Shown: positions 24,577-33,675, counted from the stretch's first letter. The stretch is DNA of 64,000 nt from Parvibaculaceae bacterium (GCA_019636015.1 JAHBYJ010000001.1:1116001-1180000), one strand, 5' to 3'. Notes: a model not told the origin generated them from the sequence alone. Made by a program: numbers and translations.

Positions 24577-25841
24577 CAGTCCTTCCCTCCCACAAGTGCG
24601 GCGACTTCCCGCTCGGCGGGCAGGCTTCCGGGCTTTGCCTGTTTCTTCAGCGGCTTGCACCAGAAGCGGTTGTCGTCCTTGTAGTCGGGGAACATGTCGC
24701 GCAGATGCGGCATGACCTTCTCGGCAAAGAGCTTCGTCGAGTACATGCACTTGTCCATCGGCATATTGCCGACGTGAAGCAGGCAGAAGATGTTGCCGAC
24801 ATGGAGGCCCTTGATGAGTTCCTCCATCCGCTGGCGCACCGTCTCCGGGCTTCCCGCGATCACATGGCCCTGCTCGGTGAGGTCCTTCCAGGTGAGCGAG
24901 GAATAGCCGTCTATGGGCGGCGCATATTGCGACAGCGCACCTGTCTGGATGGTCTTGATCGTACGATAGCCCGGTGCATCGGCAAAGCCGCCATAGACAT
25001 GGAGGCAGCGGTTGTAGAAATAGCTGACATGCTCCGAATAGAGGCGCTCGGCTTCCTCGTCCGTCTCGGCGACGCAGATCGTCTGTGCAAAGCCGGCCCG
25101 ATAGGGCGAGGTATCGGGCGCGTTGCGCTCCGCCACGCGGTCCCAATATCCCTGCAACAGCGCCTTCGCCCGTATATAGCCGGAGAAGGAGAGGTAGGAA
25201 TAAGAGTAGGTATTGTCGATGCAGAAGTCGTAGGTCTCGACCGAGCCGCCGCCCGGAATGTGGATCGGCGGCGGGTCCTGGATCGGCCGCGGCCAGATGT
25301 TCACATGGCGCAGCTTGTTGTAGCGCCCGTTCCACGCGAAGGGGTCGGGGTCGGCCCAGGCGCGGCGGATCAGGTCATGCGCTTCCTGATATTTCTCGCG
25401 CGTCAGTGCCGGTATCTGGCCATAGCAGTAGTTCGTGTCCATCGACGTGCCGACGGGAAAGCCGGCGACGAGCCGCCCGCCCGAAATGCAGTCGAGCATG
25501 GCGAATTCCTCGGCCACGCGCACCGGCGGGTTGTAGAGCGCAATGGAATTGCCGAGCACGACAAGGCCCACATCCGATGTCCGCCGCGCGAGCCCCGCCG
25601 CAATGATGTTCGGCGACGGCATGATGCCATAGCCGTTCTGGTGATGCTCATTGACGCCGATGCCGTCGAAGCCGAGCGTGCCGGCATATTCGAGCATGTC
25701 CATGTAGGAGTTGTAGACCTCGTGGCTCTTCGCAGGATCGAAAAGCCGCGAGTCGATATCGACCCAGACAGAGCGATGCTTCTCCCGGAAATCGTCCGGC
25801 AGATAGGGCCATGGCATCAGGTTGAACCATGTGAACTTCAT
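24576..25841 (-). CDS. LLM class flavin-dependent monooxygenase (luciferase-like)
   Basis: A 421-residue luciferase-fold (TIM-barrel) protein that uses reduced flavin and O2. VNEHHQNGYGIMPSPN is the conserved early strand and loop, followed by GLVVLGNSIALYNPPVRVAEE and SGGRLVAGFPVGTSMD. The C-terminal region VIAGSPETVRQRMEEL is the usual flavin-binding tail. It needs a separate flavin reductase, which is not in the window. It is the first gene of a two-gene operon with the hydrolase. The upstream region holds a perfect palindrome, listed separately. Confidence 0.92.
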   Translation of the reverse strand: MKFTWFNLMPWPYLPDDFREKHRSVWVDIDSRLFDPAKSHEVYNSYMDMLEYAGTLGFDGIGVNEHHQNGYGIMPSPNIIAAGLARRTSDVGLVVLGNSIALYNPPVRVAEEFAMLDCISGGRLVAGFPVGTSMDTNYCYGQIPALTREKYQEAHDLIRRAWADPDPFAWNGRYNKLRHVNIWPRPIQDPPPIHIPGGGSVETYDFCIDNTYSYSYLSFSGYIRAKALLQGYWDRVAERNAPDTSPYRAGFAQTICVAETDEEAERLYSEHVSYFYNRCLHVYGGFADAPGYRTIKTIQTGALSQYAPPIDGYSSLTWKDLTEQGHVIAGSPETVRQRMEELIKGLHVGNIFCLLHVGNMPMDKCMYSTKLFAEKVMPHLRDMFPDYKDDNRFWCKPLKKQAKPGSLPAEREVAALVGGKD

Positions 25842-25908
25842 GTGCCGTTTCCTCTCCTCCCGAGGGCTTTTTGTTCGCGCTCGAACGGCGCCGCCCTCAT
25901 GTCCCGTT

Positions 25909-25924
25909 TAGGGTGAATACCCTA
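25909..25924. promoter_or_regulatory. Perfect palindrome, candidate operator for the LLM/hydrolase operon
   Basis: TAGGGT-GAAT-ACCCTA is a 6-bp perfect inverted repeat with a 4-base spacer, 68 bases upstream of the LLM start and 182 upstream of the MFS start. The size suits a dimeric HTH regulator, for example of the LuxR type. It lacks a T-run, so a terminator is unlikely. No regulator gene is adjacent. The rest of the 264-base gap shows nothing clear. Confidence 0.45.
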
Positions 25925-26105
25925 GGAGCGGAGTCTATTCCCTCATCCCCCCTCGCGCAATGAAACTTGGCGCAGCGGCAGCCGGAACACGATTTCGCTT
26001 GGGCGAAACAGCACGCTGCCTATACTTCGCTCACCAGAAAAATTGAAAAGAGCAACGGTGCCCCGCGCGGGAAGCAGTGGCGGCACGCGAGGGGAGATTG
26101 ACTGC

Positions 26106-27491
26106 ATGACCGCGCCGCTATCGCGCTCCAGCATCTATATTCACGGCTCCATCGGTCTCCCGATCGCCATGTTCGGCTATCCGGTGGCGGTCTGGCTGCC
26201 GCCTTTCTACGCGGGAGAGCTCGGCGTGTCGCTCGCTGCGGTCGGCACCATGATCATGCTGGCGCGCCTCACCGACGTCGTCACCGATCCGCTGATCGGC
26301 TATTTCTCCGACCACACGCATACGCGCATCGGCCGCCGCAAGCCTTTCATGCTGCTCGGCCTGCCGATCCTGATGACCGGCGTGCTCTTTCTCTTCATGC
26401 CGCACATATTCGGCTTCTCGTCGGTCGGTGGCGTCTATCTGCTCGCCTGGCTCGGCATCATGTTCATCGGCTCGACGCTGGTCTACATCCCCTATTTCGC
26501 CTGGGGCGCGGAACTCTCGCCCGATTATCACGAGCGTTCGCGCATCACCGCCTCGCGCGAATTCTATGTGCTGGTTGGGCTCATGCTCTCGGCGCTCATC
26601 CCGGCGCTCCTGCCGCTCTTCACCGGCAGCCCGGCCACGCCTAAGCCCGTGCTGATGGCGATGGGCTGGACGATCATCATCCTCACGCCGCTCACAGTCT
26701 TCCTCGTTTGCTGGCGCGTGGCTGAGCCTGCTCATGTGAAGGTCTCGCGCCAGGTGCCGCTGATCGAAGGGCTCCGCCATGTCGGCAAGAACGGGCCGAT
26801 GGTGCGCGTGCTTGCCATCGTGCTCATCGTCACGGGCGGCGAAGCCTTCCGCAATGCGCTCTCGCTCTTCTTCATGCGCGACTATATCGGCGTCACCGGT
26901 GTCGGCATGCTCTATCTCTATTATTTCGCGGCGGGCCTTCTCGCCATTCCGGGCTGGCTCTGGCTCGGCCGCCAGATGGGCAAGCACAAGGCGTTCGCCA
27001 TCTGCATGACGGCGGCGGCAGGCCTTTCCACCATCGCTTTCTTCCTCGAGCCGGGGCAGACGCAGATCTTCACGATGATGTTCGTCGCAAAGGGACTCTG
27101 CTTCGGCGGCTTGCAGTTCCTGCCGCTCGCCATGCTCGCCGATGTGGTCGATGTCGATACCGCCCGCTCCAAGGGTAAGCGCGCCGGCACCTTCTTCGCC
27201 ATTTCGGGCATGACGACCAAGCTCGCCACCGCCTTCGGCACCGGCATCTCGCTCAATGTCGTCGCCTTCTTCGGCTTCAATCCGGCGCCCGGCGTCGTCA
27301 ACGGCCCCGACCAGATGTGGTGGCTTACCTTCGCCTATGCGGTGATCCCCTCGCTCTTCTTTCTCGCAGCGCTCTATCTCACCTGGACATATCCGTTGAC
27401 CGCGGATCGCCAGAAGCGCCTGCAGCGGCTGATCGAGCGCCGCAACACCCGCCTCGCCCAGGAAGCCGCGATCAATCGCTCGGCGGATTGA
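26106..27491 (+). CDS. MFS transporter, GPH (glycoside-pentoside-hexuronide) type
   Basis: A 461-residue 12-TM carrier. The loop RLTDVVTDPLIGYFSDHTHT followed by RIGRRKPFMLLG is the signature of the GPH/MFS_2 cation symporter group (MelB-like). The N-terminal segment IGLPIAMFGYPVAVWLPPFY is also typical. The substrate may be a sugar, glycoside or another organic acid. GGGGAGA lies about 9 bases before ATG 26106; longer in-frame starts add only a basic tail. It is followed by the amidohydrolase gene in the same direction after 109 bases. Confidence 0.9.
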   Translation: MTAPLSRSSIYIHGSIGLPIAMFGYPVAVWLPPFYAGELGVSLAAVGTMIMLARLTDVVTDPLIGYFSDHTHTRIGRRKPFMLLGLPILMTGVLFLFMPHIFGFSSVGGVYLLAWLGIMFIGSTLVYIPYFAWGAELSPDYHERSRITASREFYVLVGLMLSALIPALLPLFTGSPATPKPVLMAMGWTIIILTPLTVFLVCWRVAEPAHVKVSRQVPLIEGLRHVGKNGPMVRVLAIVLIVTGGEAFRNALSLFFMRDYIGVTGVGMLYLYYFAAGLLAIPGWLWLGRQMGKHKAFAICMTAAAGLSTIAFFLEPGQTQIFTMMFVAKGLCFGGLQFLPLAMLADVVDVDTARSKGKRAGTFFAISGMTTKLATAFGTGISLNVVAFFGFNPAPGVVNGPDQMWWLTFAYAVIPSLFFLAALYLTWTYPLTADRQKRLQRLIERRNTRLAQEAAINRSAD

Positions 27492-27600
27492 GAAAGCCTC
27501 AATTTGAGCCTTTCCGGAACCCATGGCTTTTGGTTTCGGAAAGGCCCTTGCCCGCGCTATCATCCGCTCAACAAGAAATCAGAATGTTGAGGAGGAAATC

Positions 27601-29337
27601 ATGAGCGAAGTGGATCTCGTCATCCGCGGCGGCACGGTGGTGGATGGCACGGGCGGCGCGCCGCGCGTCGCCGACGTGGCGGTCGACAAGGGCGTCATCG
27701 TCGAAGTCGGCAAGGTTGCCGCGAAGGGCCGCGAGGAAATCGACGCGAAGGGCCTTCTCGTCACGCCCGGCTGGGTCGACATCCACACGCATTACGATGG
27801 CCAGGTGACATGGGACCAGCGCATGACGCCGTCCTCCATCCACGGCTCCACCACCGTCGTCATGGGCAATTGCGGCGTCGGTTTCGCACCGGTGCGGACG
27901 GCCGACCACGACCGTCTCATAAGCCTCATGGAAGGCGTGGAGGATATTCCGGGCGCCGCGCTTCACGAGGGCCTGTCCTGGCAGTGGGAGAGCTTTGCCG
28001 ACTATCTCGATGCCATCGAGAAGCTGCCGCATGACATCGATGTCGCCATGCAGGTGCCGCATGGTGCAGTCCGCGTCTATGTCATGGGCGAGCGCGGCGC
28101 GAAACGCGAAGCGGCGACCGATGCCGAAGTCGCCGAGATGCGCGAAATCGTCCGCGAGGCGATCAAGGCCGGCGCCATCGGCTTCTCCACTTCGCGCACC
28201 GTGGCCCATCGAACCGCCGATGGCGATTTGACGCCGACCATCGGCGCCGCCGACAAGGAAATGATCGCGATTGCCGAAGGTCTCAAGGAAGCGGGCGCCG
28301 GCGTCCTTCAATGGGTGTCGGACTTCCGCGAGATCGACCATGAATTTTCGCTGGTCGAAAAACTCGTCGAGGTGTCGGGCCGCCCCTTGAGCTTTTCGCT
28401 CGTACAGGCGGATGTCATGCCGGACCAGTGGCGCGACCTGCTCGGCCGCCTCGACAAGGCGGCGGCGAAGGGCCTGCCCATCAAGGCGCAGGTGCAGGGC
28501 CGCCCCGTCGGCCTCATGCTTGGCCTTCAGGGCTCGGTTCATCCCTTCCTCACGCGGCCAAGCTACCGTGCCATCGCCGACAAGCCGCTGGAAGAGCGCG
28601 TTGCCATCATGCGCGATCCCGCTTTCCGCGAGCAGCTTCTGTCGGAAAGCCTCGAGCCCGGCCACCCCTTCCTCAATTCGCTGGCCGGCGCCTATCACAA
28701 GATGTTCGAGCTGGGCGACCCGCCGAATTACGAGCCCTCGCCGGACGAGAGCATCGGCGCGCGGGCAAAGCGCGACGGCGTAAACCCCGATGCCATCGTC
28801 TATGACATTCTGACCGCGAATGGTGGCCGGAACTTCCTCTTCTTCCCGCTCCACAATTACTACGAGTTCAGCCTCGACAACGCGCTCACCATGATCCGCA
28901 ATCCGAACACGCTGTTCGGCCTGTCGGATGGCGGCGCGCATGTCGGCGTCATCTGCGATGTGAGCGTGCCCACCTACATGCTCACCCATTGGTGCCGCGA
29001 CCGCTCGCGCGGCGAACATCTCGACATTCCCTTCGTCGTGAAGAGCCAGACCCGCGATACGGCCGAAGCCGTCGGCCTTCTCGATCGCGGGTTGATCGCG
29101 CCCGGCATGAAGGGCGATCTCAATGTGATCGACTTCGAACGGCTGCGCCTTCTCCCGCCGCACATGGTCTATGACCTGCCGTCCGGCGCGCGCCGTTTGA
29201 TGCAGGAAGCGGAAGGCTATGTCGCCACCATCGTCAGCGGTGAGGTGATCTATCGCGATGGTAAGCCGACAGGCGCGCTGCCCGGCAAGCTCGTGCGCGG
29301 CCACCAGCCATCGCCCATACGCGCTGCCGCCGAATAG
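27601..29337 (+). CDS. Amidohydrolase family protein, D-aminoacylase-like
   Basis: A 578-residue paralogue of the enzyme at 12.1-13.9 kb. The same motifs occur in order: IVIRGG-type N-terminus ([14 protein letters not shown]), [12 protein letters not shown] metal site, [11 protein letters not shown] with the conserved Cys, and [11 protein letters not shown] with the catalytic Asp. The two proteins share long stretches such as [10 protein letters not shown] and YHKMF. GAGGAAATC before ATG 27601 is the ribosome site. It sits after a GPH transporter, so uptake and hydrolysis of one substrate is possible. Confidence 0.9.
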   Translation: MSEVDLVIRGGTVVDGTGGAPRVADVAVDKGVIVEVGKVAAKGREEIDAKGLLVTPGWVDIHTHYDGQVTWDQRMTPSSIHGSTTVVMGNCGVGFAPVRTADHDRLISLMEGVEDIPGAALHEGLSWQWESFADYLDAIEKLPHDIDVAMQVPHGAVRVYVMGERGAKREAATDAEVAEMREIVREAIKAGAIGFSTSRTVAHRTADGDLTPTIGAADKEMIAIAEGLKEAGAGVLQWVSDFREIDHEFSLVEKLVEVSGRPLSFSLVQADVMPDQWRDLLGRLDKAAAKGLPIKAQVQGRPVGLMLGLQGSVHPFLTRPSYRAIADKPLEERVAIMRDPAFREQLLSESLEPGHPFLNSLAGAYHKMFELGDPPNYEPSPDESIGARAKRDGVNPDAIVYDILTANGGRNFLFFPLHNYYEFSLDNALTMIRNPNTLFGLSDGGAHVGVICDVSVPTYMLTHWCRDRSRGEHLDIPFVVKSQTRDTAEAVGLLDRGLIAPGMKGDLNVIDFERLRLLPPHMVYDLPSGARRLMQEAEGYVATIVSGEVIYRDGKPTGALPGKLVRGHQPSPIRAAAE

Positions 29338-29425
29338 CGCCCTTGAAACGCCCCCGTATTCGCGCCACTCTCGGTTGCCGGCGCGGCGTGACGGCCGGTG
29401 GCACATACATTCGAGGCATTCGATC

Positions 29426-29992
29426 ATGAGCGACAATCGTAGGAAGCGTGGAGCGGCCACCGGCCGCAGTGCCGCATCGCGGAGCAAGACGGCATCGCGC
29501 AGGACGGGCTCCGTTCCCGCCGCCAAGACGACGCCTCCGCTGAGCGAGGCCGAGCTCGCGGCCCGTACCGGCGGCAGCCCGGCGGCCGGCAAGAAGACGG
29601 CGAAAAAGGCGCCCGCAAAGAAGGCTGCGGCCAGGAAGCCGGCGGCAAAGAAGGCCGCGGCGAAAAAGCCCGCAAAAAAAGCCGCAAGCAAGGCCTCCAA
29701 GCTGTCGCCTGAGCGCGCAAAGCTGAAGAAGCAGCTCGAAAAGCAGGTGGCGCAGCTTTCCAAGGAAGTAGACAAGGCCGAGAAGGAAGCCAAGAAGGCG
29801 CTCAAGCAGGCGGAGAAGCGCTATTCCGGTCTTTTGAGGCAGCTCAAGACCGACCGGGCGAAGCTCCGTTCGCGTCTTGCGCAGCTTACGAAGCAGGGCG
29901 AAGGCGCGTTCGACGAGATCAAGACCGGCGTCGAAGGCGCCTACAAGGAATTGTCGGAAGCGGTGGTCCGGGCCTACGGCCACTTCCGCTGA
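29426..29992 (+). CDS. Histone-H1-like Lys/Ala-rich protein with coiled coil
   Basis: A 188-residue basic protein. Residues 1-50 are Ser/Arg/Thr-rich. Residues about 54-90 consist of short AAKK/PAKK-type repeats as in histone H1 tails and bacterial HctB or AlgP proteins. Residues about 92-158 form a strongly charged helical coiled coil (heptad-like LKKQLEKQVAQLSKEVDKAE), and the C-terminus is again helical. It probably binds DNA or RNA non-specifically and could organise the nucleoid. A terminator follows. Lys/Ala repeats arise easily in GC-rich genomes, so homology to histones is not implied. Confidence 0.8.
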   Translation: MSDNRRKRGAATGRSAASRSKTASRRTGSVPAAKTTPPLSEAELAARTGGSPAAGKKTAKKAPAKKAAARKPAAKKAAAKKPAKKAASKASKLSPERAKLKKQLEKQVAQLSKEVDKAEKEAKKALKQAEKRYSGLLRQLKTDRAKLRSRLAQLTKQGEGAFDEIKTGVEGAYKELSEAVVRAYGHFR

Positions 29993-30006
29993 GCGGCAAG
30001 ACATTC

Positions 30007-30043
30007 AAGGCGCGGGCGGCGGTCGTCTCCCGCGCCTTTTTGC
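30007..30043 (+). terminator. Rho-independent terminator after the H1-like gene
   Basis: A 10-bp stem AAGGCGCGGG (30007-30016) / CCCGCGCCTT (30029-30038) with a 12-base loop, ending in a TTTTT run (30037-30041). It lies 15 bases after the stop codon. Confidence 0.88.
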
Positions 30044-30140
30044 TGCCCGGCTTTTCCCGGCGCCACCTTGCGCCGCGCCGCGCGCTGTGGCCTGCTGGCG
30101 GGTAACGGCATTCAATATGACAATTTGAGGGGGAACTTCC

Positions 30141-31079
30141 ATGAACCGCGTGCTCGCGCATACCGGCGCAAAATATCCCATCGTCCAGGCGCCGATGGGC
30201 TGGATCGCGCGCTCACAGCTGGCGAGCGCCGTCTCGAAGGCGGGCGGCCTCGGCATTATCGAAACGTCATCCGGCGAGACGGAAGCGTGCAAGGCCGAGA
30301 TCCTCAAGATGAAGGAACTCACCGACGCGCCTTTCGGGGTCAACCTGCCGATCCGCTTCCTGAAGGACGATGCGATGCTCCGCTTCGTCTGCGAGGCGGG
30401 CGTGAAATTCGTGACGACGTCGGCGGGCAGCCCCGCAAAGTTCATCGCGCCGCTCCATGATGCGGGCATCACCGTCTATCACGCGGTGCCGACCGTCGAT
30501 GCGGCCATGAAATGCGTCGAAGCGGGGATCGACGGTCTCGTCGTCGAGGGAACGGAAGGCGGAGGTTTCAAGAATCCGGAAGAGGTCGGCACGCTCGTCC
30601 TGCTGCAGGCGATCCGCGCCAAAAGCGACATTCCGATGATTGCAGCAGGCGGCATCTGCGATGGCAAGGGCATGGCGGCGGCCTTCGCGCTCGGCGCCGA
30701 GGCCGTGCAGATGGGTACGCGCTTCGTCTGCTGCGCGGAGAGTCCCGTCCACACGAACTACAAGCAGGCGATCATCGATGCGAAGGAAACCGGCACCTAT
30801 GTGCTGAACAAAAAGTCGACGCCCTGCATCCGCGCCCTGAAGACGAACCGCACGGCGGCAATCCACGAGGAAGGCCTCATGCCGCCCGATACCTTTGCCC
30901 GCATTCTCGATCTCTATTTCGGCGGCGATATGGAAGCCGCCGTGGGTCTCGCGGGCGAAACGGCCGGCCTCATCGACCGGGTGAAGACGGCGCAGGAAAT
31001 CATCGACGACACGATTTCCGAATTCTTCGCCATCACGTCGCGTATGGGCGCGATTGCCGGAGCGCGGAATTTCGGCTGA
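30141..31079 (+). CDS. Nitronate monooxygenase family protein (2-nitropropane dioxygenase-like)
   Basis: A 312-residue FMN-dependent TIM-barrel enzyme. PIVQAPMGWIARSQLASAVSKAGGLGII is the N-terminal flavin-loop region, of which QAPMGWIA is the key part. PTVDAAMKCVEAGIDGLVVEG and the phosphate loop GGICDGKGMAAAFALGAEAVQMGTRF complete the fold. Family members oxidise propionate-3-nitronate and other nitronates, but many act on other substrates such as enoyl-ACP. GAGGGGGAA precedes the ATG. It is convergent with the orphan gene at 31.1 kb, only four bases apart. Confidence 0.9.
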   Translation: MNRVLAHTGAKYPIVQAPMGWIARSQLASAVSKAGGLGIIETSSGETEACKAEILKMKELTDAPFGVNLPIRFLKDDAMLRFVCEAGVKFVTTSAGSPAKFIAPLHDAGITVYHAVPTVDAAMKCVEAGIDGLVVEGTEGGGFKNPEEVGTLVLLQAIRAKSDIPMIAAGGICDGKGMAAAFALGAEAVQMGTRFVCCAESPVHTNYKQAIIDAKETGTYVLNKKSTPCIRALKTNRTAAIHEEGLMPPDTFARILDLYFGGDMEAAVGLAGETAGLIDRVKTAQEIIDDTISEFFAITSRMGAIAGARNFG

Positions 31080-31083
31080 TACC

Positions 31084-31605
31084 TCAATGCAGAAGGCGCG
31101 GCATGGCCTCTGGAAATGAGAGGCCCTGGCTCGCCGAGCCGAAGACCAGTCCCGCCGCCGAGAAGGCGAGCGCGAGCCGCTGCGCCGGTACCCAGATCGG
31201 GGAGGCGCCGCAGGGTGCTGTTGCCCAGGACGGATCGAGCGCCGCGCCGGGCTGCCCGTCGCGGCGCTGGAGCGCGGCGACGAAATTCAGAAGGCGGACT
31301 TCATCGCTCGTCAATGCACGCCAGCGCGGGCATGGGATGGAAAGCGGCCGCTTCACCGTGAGGGCGAGCACAGCCGCAAGCTCGGCCACGATCGCCGGGC
31401 CCTCCGGCATCTGCAACGCGTCGAAAGCCCGCTGCAGCAGATGGGATTTCGTCCCGGCCCCTTCCGCCGTCACGCGCCACTGCACCCGCAGGCTCCAGAC
31501 GAGAAACTGCTCTGCAAAGCCCAGTTCGCTGAGCGGCTGATCCGGCGCATAGCAGCAGGCCGGTTCGGACAGGGGAGTATGGAATTCCTTGATTGCGGCT
31601 TTCAT
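31084..31605 (-). CDS. Orphan protein with Fur-like box upstream
   Basis: A 173-residue protein I do not recognise. It is not membrane-spanning and has a CCYAP motif near residue 17, an Ala-rich helical middle (VAELAAVLALTVKRPLSIP) and a later PCPRW and APCGASPIW with single Cys residues. A weak hydrophobic stretch occurs near the C-terminus (LALAFSAAGLVF). ATG 31605 is the first ATG of the coding frame. A Fur-like palindrome lies 46 bases upstream, suggesting iron or manganese control; an uptake or storage role is a guess. Confidence 0.68.
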   Translation of the reverse strand: MKAAIKEFHTPLSEPACCYAPDQPLSELGFAEQFLVWSLRVQWRVTAEGAGTKSHLLQRAFDALQMPEGPAIVAELAAVLALTVKRPLSIPCPRWRALTSDEVRLLNFVAALQRRDGQPGAALDPSWATAPCGASPIWVPAQRLALAFSAAGLVFGSASQGLSFPEAMPRLLH

Positions 31606-31650
31606 GGCGGCACCTCGGGCTTGCTTCGATTCCGGAGAAGGCAAAGGTGA

Positions 31651-31672
31651 TGCAAATGAGAATGAATCGCAA
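31651..31672. promoter_or_regulatory. Fur-like box
   Basis: TGCAAATGAGAATGAATCGC followed by AA is close to the proteobacterial Fur consensus (an imperfect palindrome of NATWAT-type hexamers, as in GCAAATGAGAAT). It lies 46 bases upstream of the minus-strand orphan gene. In alphaproteobacteria Fur-family members (Fur, Mur, Irr) bind related sites, so the metal cannot be told. Confidence 0.5.
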
Positions 31673-32169
31673 ATCAAATCTTGAATTGTGCCGGAATGCC
31701 GCGCTCCGGCGCCGTCTTATGGAGAACTGCGTTTTCCCGCGGAAATCCTCGCGATTTCATTGACAGGGGGGGACCCCCTCGTTAAACACCCCTCGAACGC
31801 AATCGCACGTGCCACTGGCCGACTTGGTTATGTAACGGCGTACGCGTCTCTTTGGACAATTTCGGCGGCATGCCCTCGGGCATTGTTCGGTTACCTCCGC
31901 CGGGTTTCGAGGGAGATTGCATATGTCCGGTTCTAGTCTGAGGGGCTGACGCCCCGGATCAAACCGAGCACGTCCGTTGCCCCTATCCCGCAACTGAAGA
32001 CGCGCAAGCCCGGCAAGCGACCGCTGCCCGGCATCGGAAACGTCGAGGTTCCCTCGGGAACCGCACCAGCGTTCACCCACGCAAAGACAATTCACCGGCC
32101 CTGAGCGGAGTGCAATTTCATGCCTCCCGTTGGGCCACGTCCATCTACTGGTTGGGGAGTGGCACTCAA
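31673..32169 (+). other. Long leader/intergenic region before speD
   Basis: About 500 bases with no convincing gene. Three hairpins face the speD direction: GGGGC-TGAC-GCCCC at 31942-31955, GGC-AGCG/CGCT-GCC near 32010-32027, and GGTTCCC-TC-GGGAACC near 32047-32062. TTGACA at 31760-31765 is followed by TAAACA at 17 bp, a possible promoter that would give a leader of about 380 bases. I cannot match it to a known riboswitch. Confidence 0.35.
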
Positions 32170-32685
32170 ATGTCCGAATCCAATGCCCTCTTCCAATTGG
32201 GGATCGACTTGAACAGCGTTTCAAGCAAGACCCAGGCGGAAGTTCTCGAGTTTCCCGTTCACGCCGTTGCCGACAAGGCCGCGGATCGATGCACCACGTC
32301 CGATGAAAGAAAGGATTTCTTCATCGAGCGCGACGGCAAGCGCTTTGCCGGCACGCATCTCATCATCGATCTGATCGGCGCGAGCCGGCTCGACGATCTT
32401 GCGCATATCGAAGCGGCCCTGCGCCGCTGCGTCGAAGTGTCGAAGGCGACGCTCCTCCACATCCATCTCCATCACTTCACGCCGAATGGCGGCGTGTCGG
32501 GCGTGGCGGTGCTGTCGGAAAGCCATATCTCGATCCATAGCTGGCCGGAAGCCGACTATGCCGCGCTCGACGTATTCATGTGCGGCGAGGCCGAACCCCA
32601 CAACTCGATCGAAGTGCTGCGCGAAGCCTTTACGCCGTCGGAAATCCGCGTCGGCGAACATTTCCGCGGCGAGGGCATGGTCTGA
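32170..32685 (+). CDS. speD: S-adenosylmethionine decarboxylase proenzyme, bacterial class
   Basis: A 171-residue pyruvoyl enzyme that makes decarboxylated SAM, the aminopropyl donor for spermidine. The self-processing motif SESHISIHSWPE gives cleavage between Glu117 and Ser118, Ser118 becoming the pyruvoyl group. His123 and Cys138 (in DVFMCGEAEPHNS) are the other catalytic residues. A 40-residue extension precedes the core. ATG 32170 follows a GGGGAG site ten bases upstream; an in-frame ATG at 32110 would add 20 residues. The stop codon overlaps the speE start by one base. Confidence 0.93.
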   Translation: MSESNALFQLGIDLNSVSSKTQAEVLEFPVHAVADKAADRCTTSDERKDFFIERDGKRFAGTHLIIDLIGASRLDDLAHIEAALRRCVEVSKATLLHIHLHHFTPNGGVSGVAVLSESHISIHSWPEADYAALDVFMCGEAEPHNSIEVLREAFTPSEIRVGEHFRGEGMV

Positions 32686-33557
32686 TGGCGGCCGGGCCGA
32701 AGGAACGCTGGGTGGTCGAAACCCTCTATGAAACAGAGGGTTTCACCTGCTCCTTTCGTGCCGACGAAGTTCGCTACGAGGAAGAAACCGGCCAGCAGCA
32801 TCTCGTGATTTTCGATAACGCCCTTTTTGGGCGGATGATGGCGCTCGACGGCATCACCCAGGTGACCGAGCGCGACGAATTCATCTATCACGAGATGATG
32901 ACGCATGTGCCGATCCTCGCTCATGGCCGCGCGAAGAATGTCCTCATCATCGGCGGTGGCGATGGCGGCATCCTGCGCGAGGTCGTGCGCCACAAGTCGG
33001 TCGAGCATGTCACCATGGTCGAAATCGATCCCGCGGTGACGGATTTCTGCAAGAAGCATCTGCCCGGAATTTCCGCGGGCGCATTCGACGATCCGCGTCT
33101 CGATCTCGTCTTCGCCGATGGCGCGAAATTCGTCGAGGAAACGGATCGGAAGTTCGACGTCATCATCGTCGACTCGACCGATCCCGTCGGCCCCGGTGAA
33201 GTGCTCTTCCGCGAGGAATTCTATCGCGCGGCGGCGGGGTGCCTGACGCCAGGCGGCGTCATCGTCACGCAGAATGGCGTGCCTTTCATGCAGGGCGCGG
33301 AACTGCGGGGAACGATCGAGAAGTTCAGCCGCATCTTCAAGATCGCAAGCTGCTATCTCGCGACCATCCCGACCTATGTCGGCGGGCCCATGGCCATGGG
33401 CTGGGGCACCGACGACGCCTCGCTCAAGAACATTCCGCTTGCGGAGCTCGAGGCGCGCTTCGCCGCTGCGGGTTTCGACACGCGCTACTACACGCCGGAA
33501 GTTCACAAGGCCGCTTTCGCCTTGCCGCGCTATGTGCGCGACATTGTCGAAGCCTAG
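32685..33557 (+). CDS. speE: Spermidine synthase (polyamine aminopropyltransferase)
   Basis: A 290-residue enzyme that transfers the aminopropyl group from decarboxylated SAM to putrescine. An N-terminal beta domain is followed by a Rossmann fold with LIIGGGDGGILREVVRH, MVEIDP, and IIVDSTDPVGPGEVLF holding the catalytic Asp. TVGGPMA-type sequence near YVGGPMAMGWG follows. Length and motifs are normal for bacterial SpeE. It is coupled to speD by an overlapping TGATG, and the pair makes spermidine from SAM and putrescine. Confidence 0.95.
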   Translation: MAAGPKERWVVETLYETEGFTCSFRADEVRYEEETGQQHLVIFDNALFGRMMALDGITQVTERDEFIYHEMMTHVPILAHGRAKNVLIIGGGDGGILREVVRHKSVEHVTMVEIDPAVTDFCKKHLPGISAGAFDDPRLDLVFADGAKFVEETDRKFDVIIVDSTDPVGPGEVLFREEFYRAAAGCLTPGGVIVTQNGVPFMQGAELRGTIEKFSRIFKIASCYLATIPTYVGGPMAMGWGTDDASLKNIPLAELEARFAAAGFDTRYYTPEVHKAAFALPRYVRDIVEA

Positions 33558-33675
33558 GATTGCTGCGGCGCACAAGCGACATTGGGTTGACCCGAATCAC
33601 CGCGCTTCCCTAACGTTATGTGCCGGATCGGGGCGAGGGGGTCGTCTCGGGCGGTGAAAGTCTGGGAGGGCCGGT

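Noticed and set aside
27492..27600. Hairpin after the MFS transporter (CTC-AATTT-GAG)
   Set aside because: The stem is only three or four pairs and has no T-run.
31760..31788. TTGACA with TAAACA at 17 bp as a strong promoter of speD
   Set aside because: The -10 is poor and a G7/C5 run makes up most of the spacer, so I keep it only as a weak possibility.
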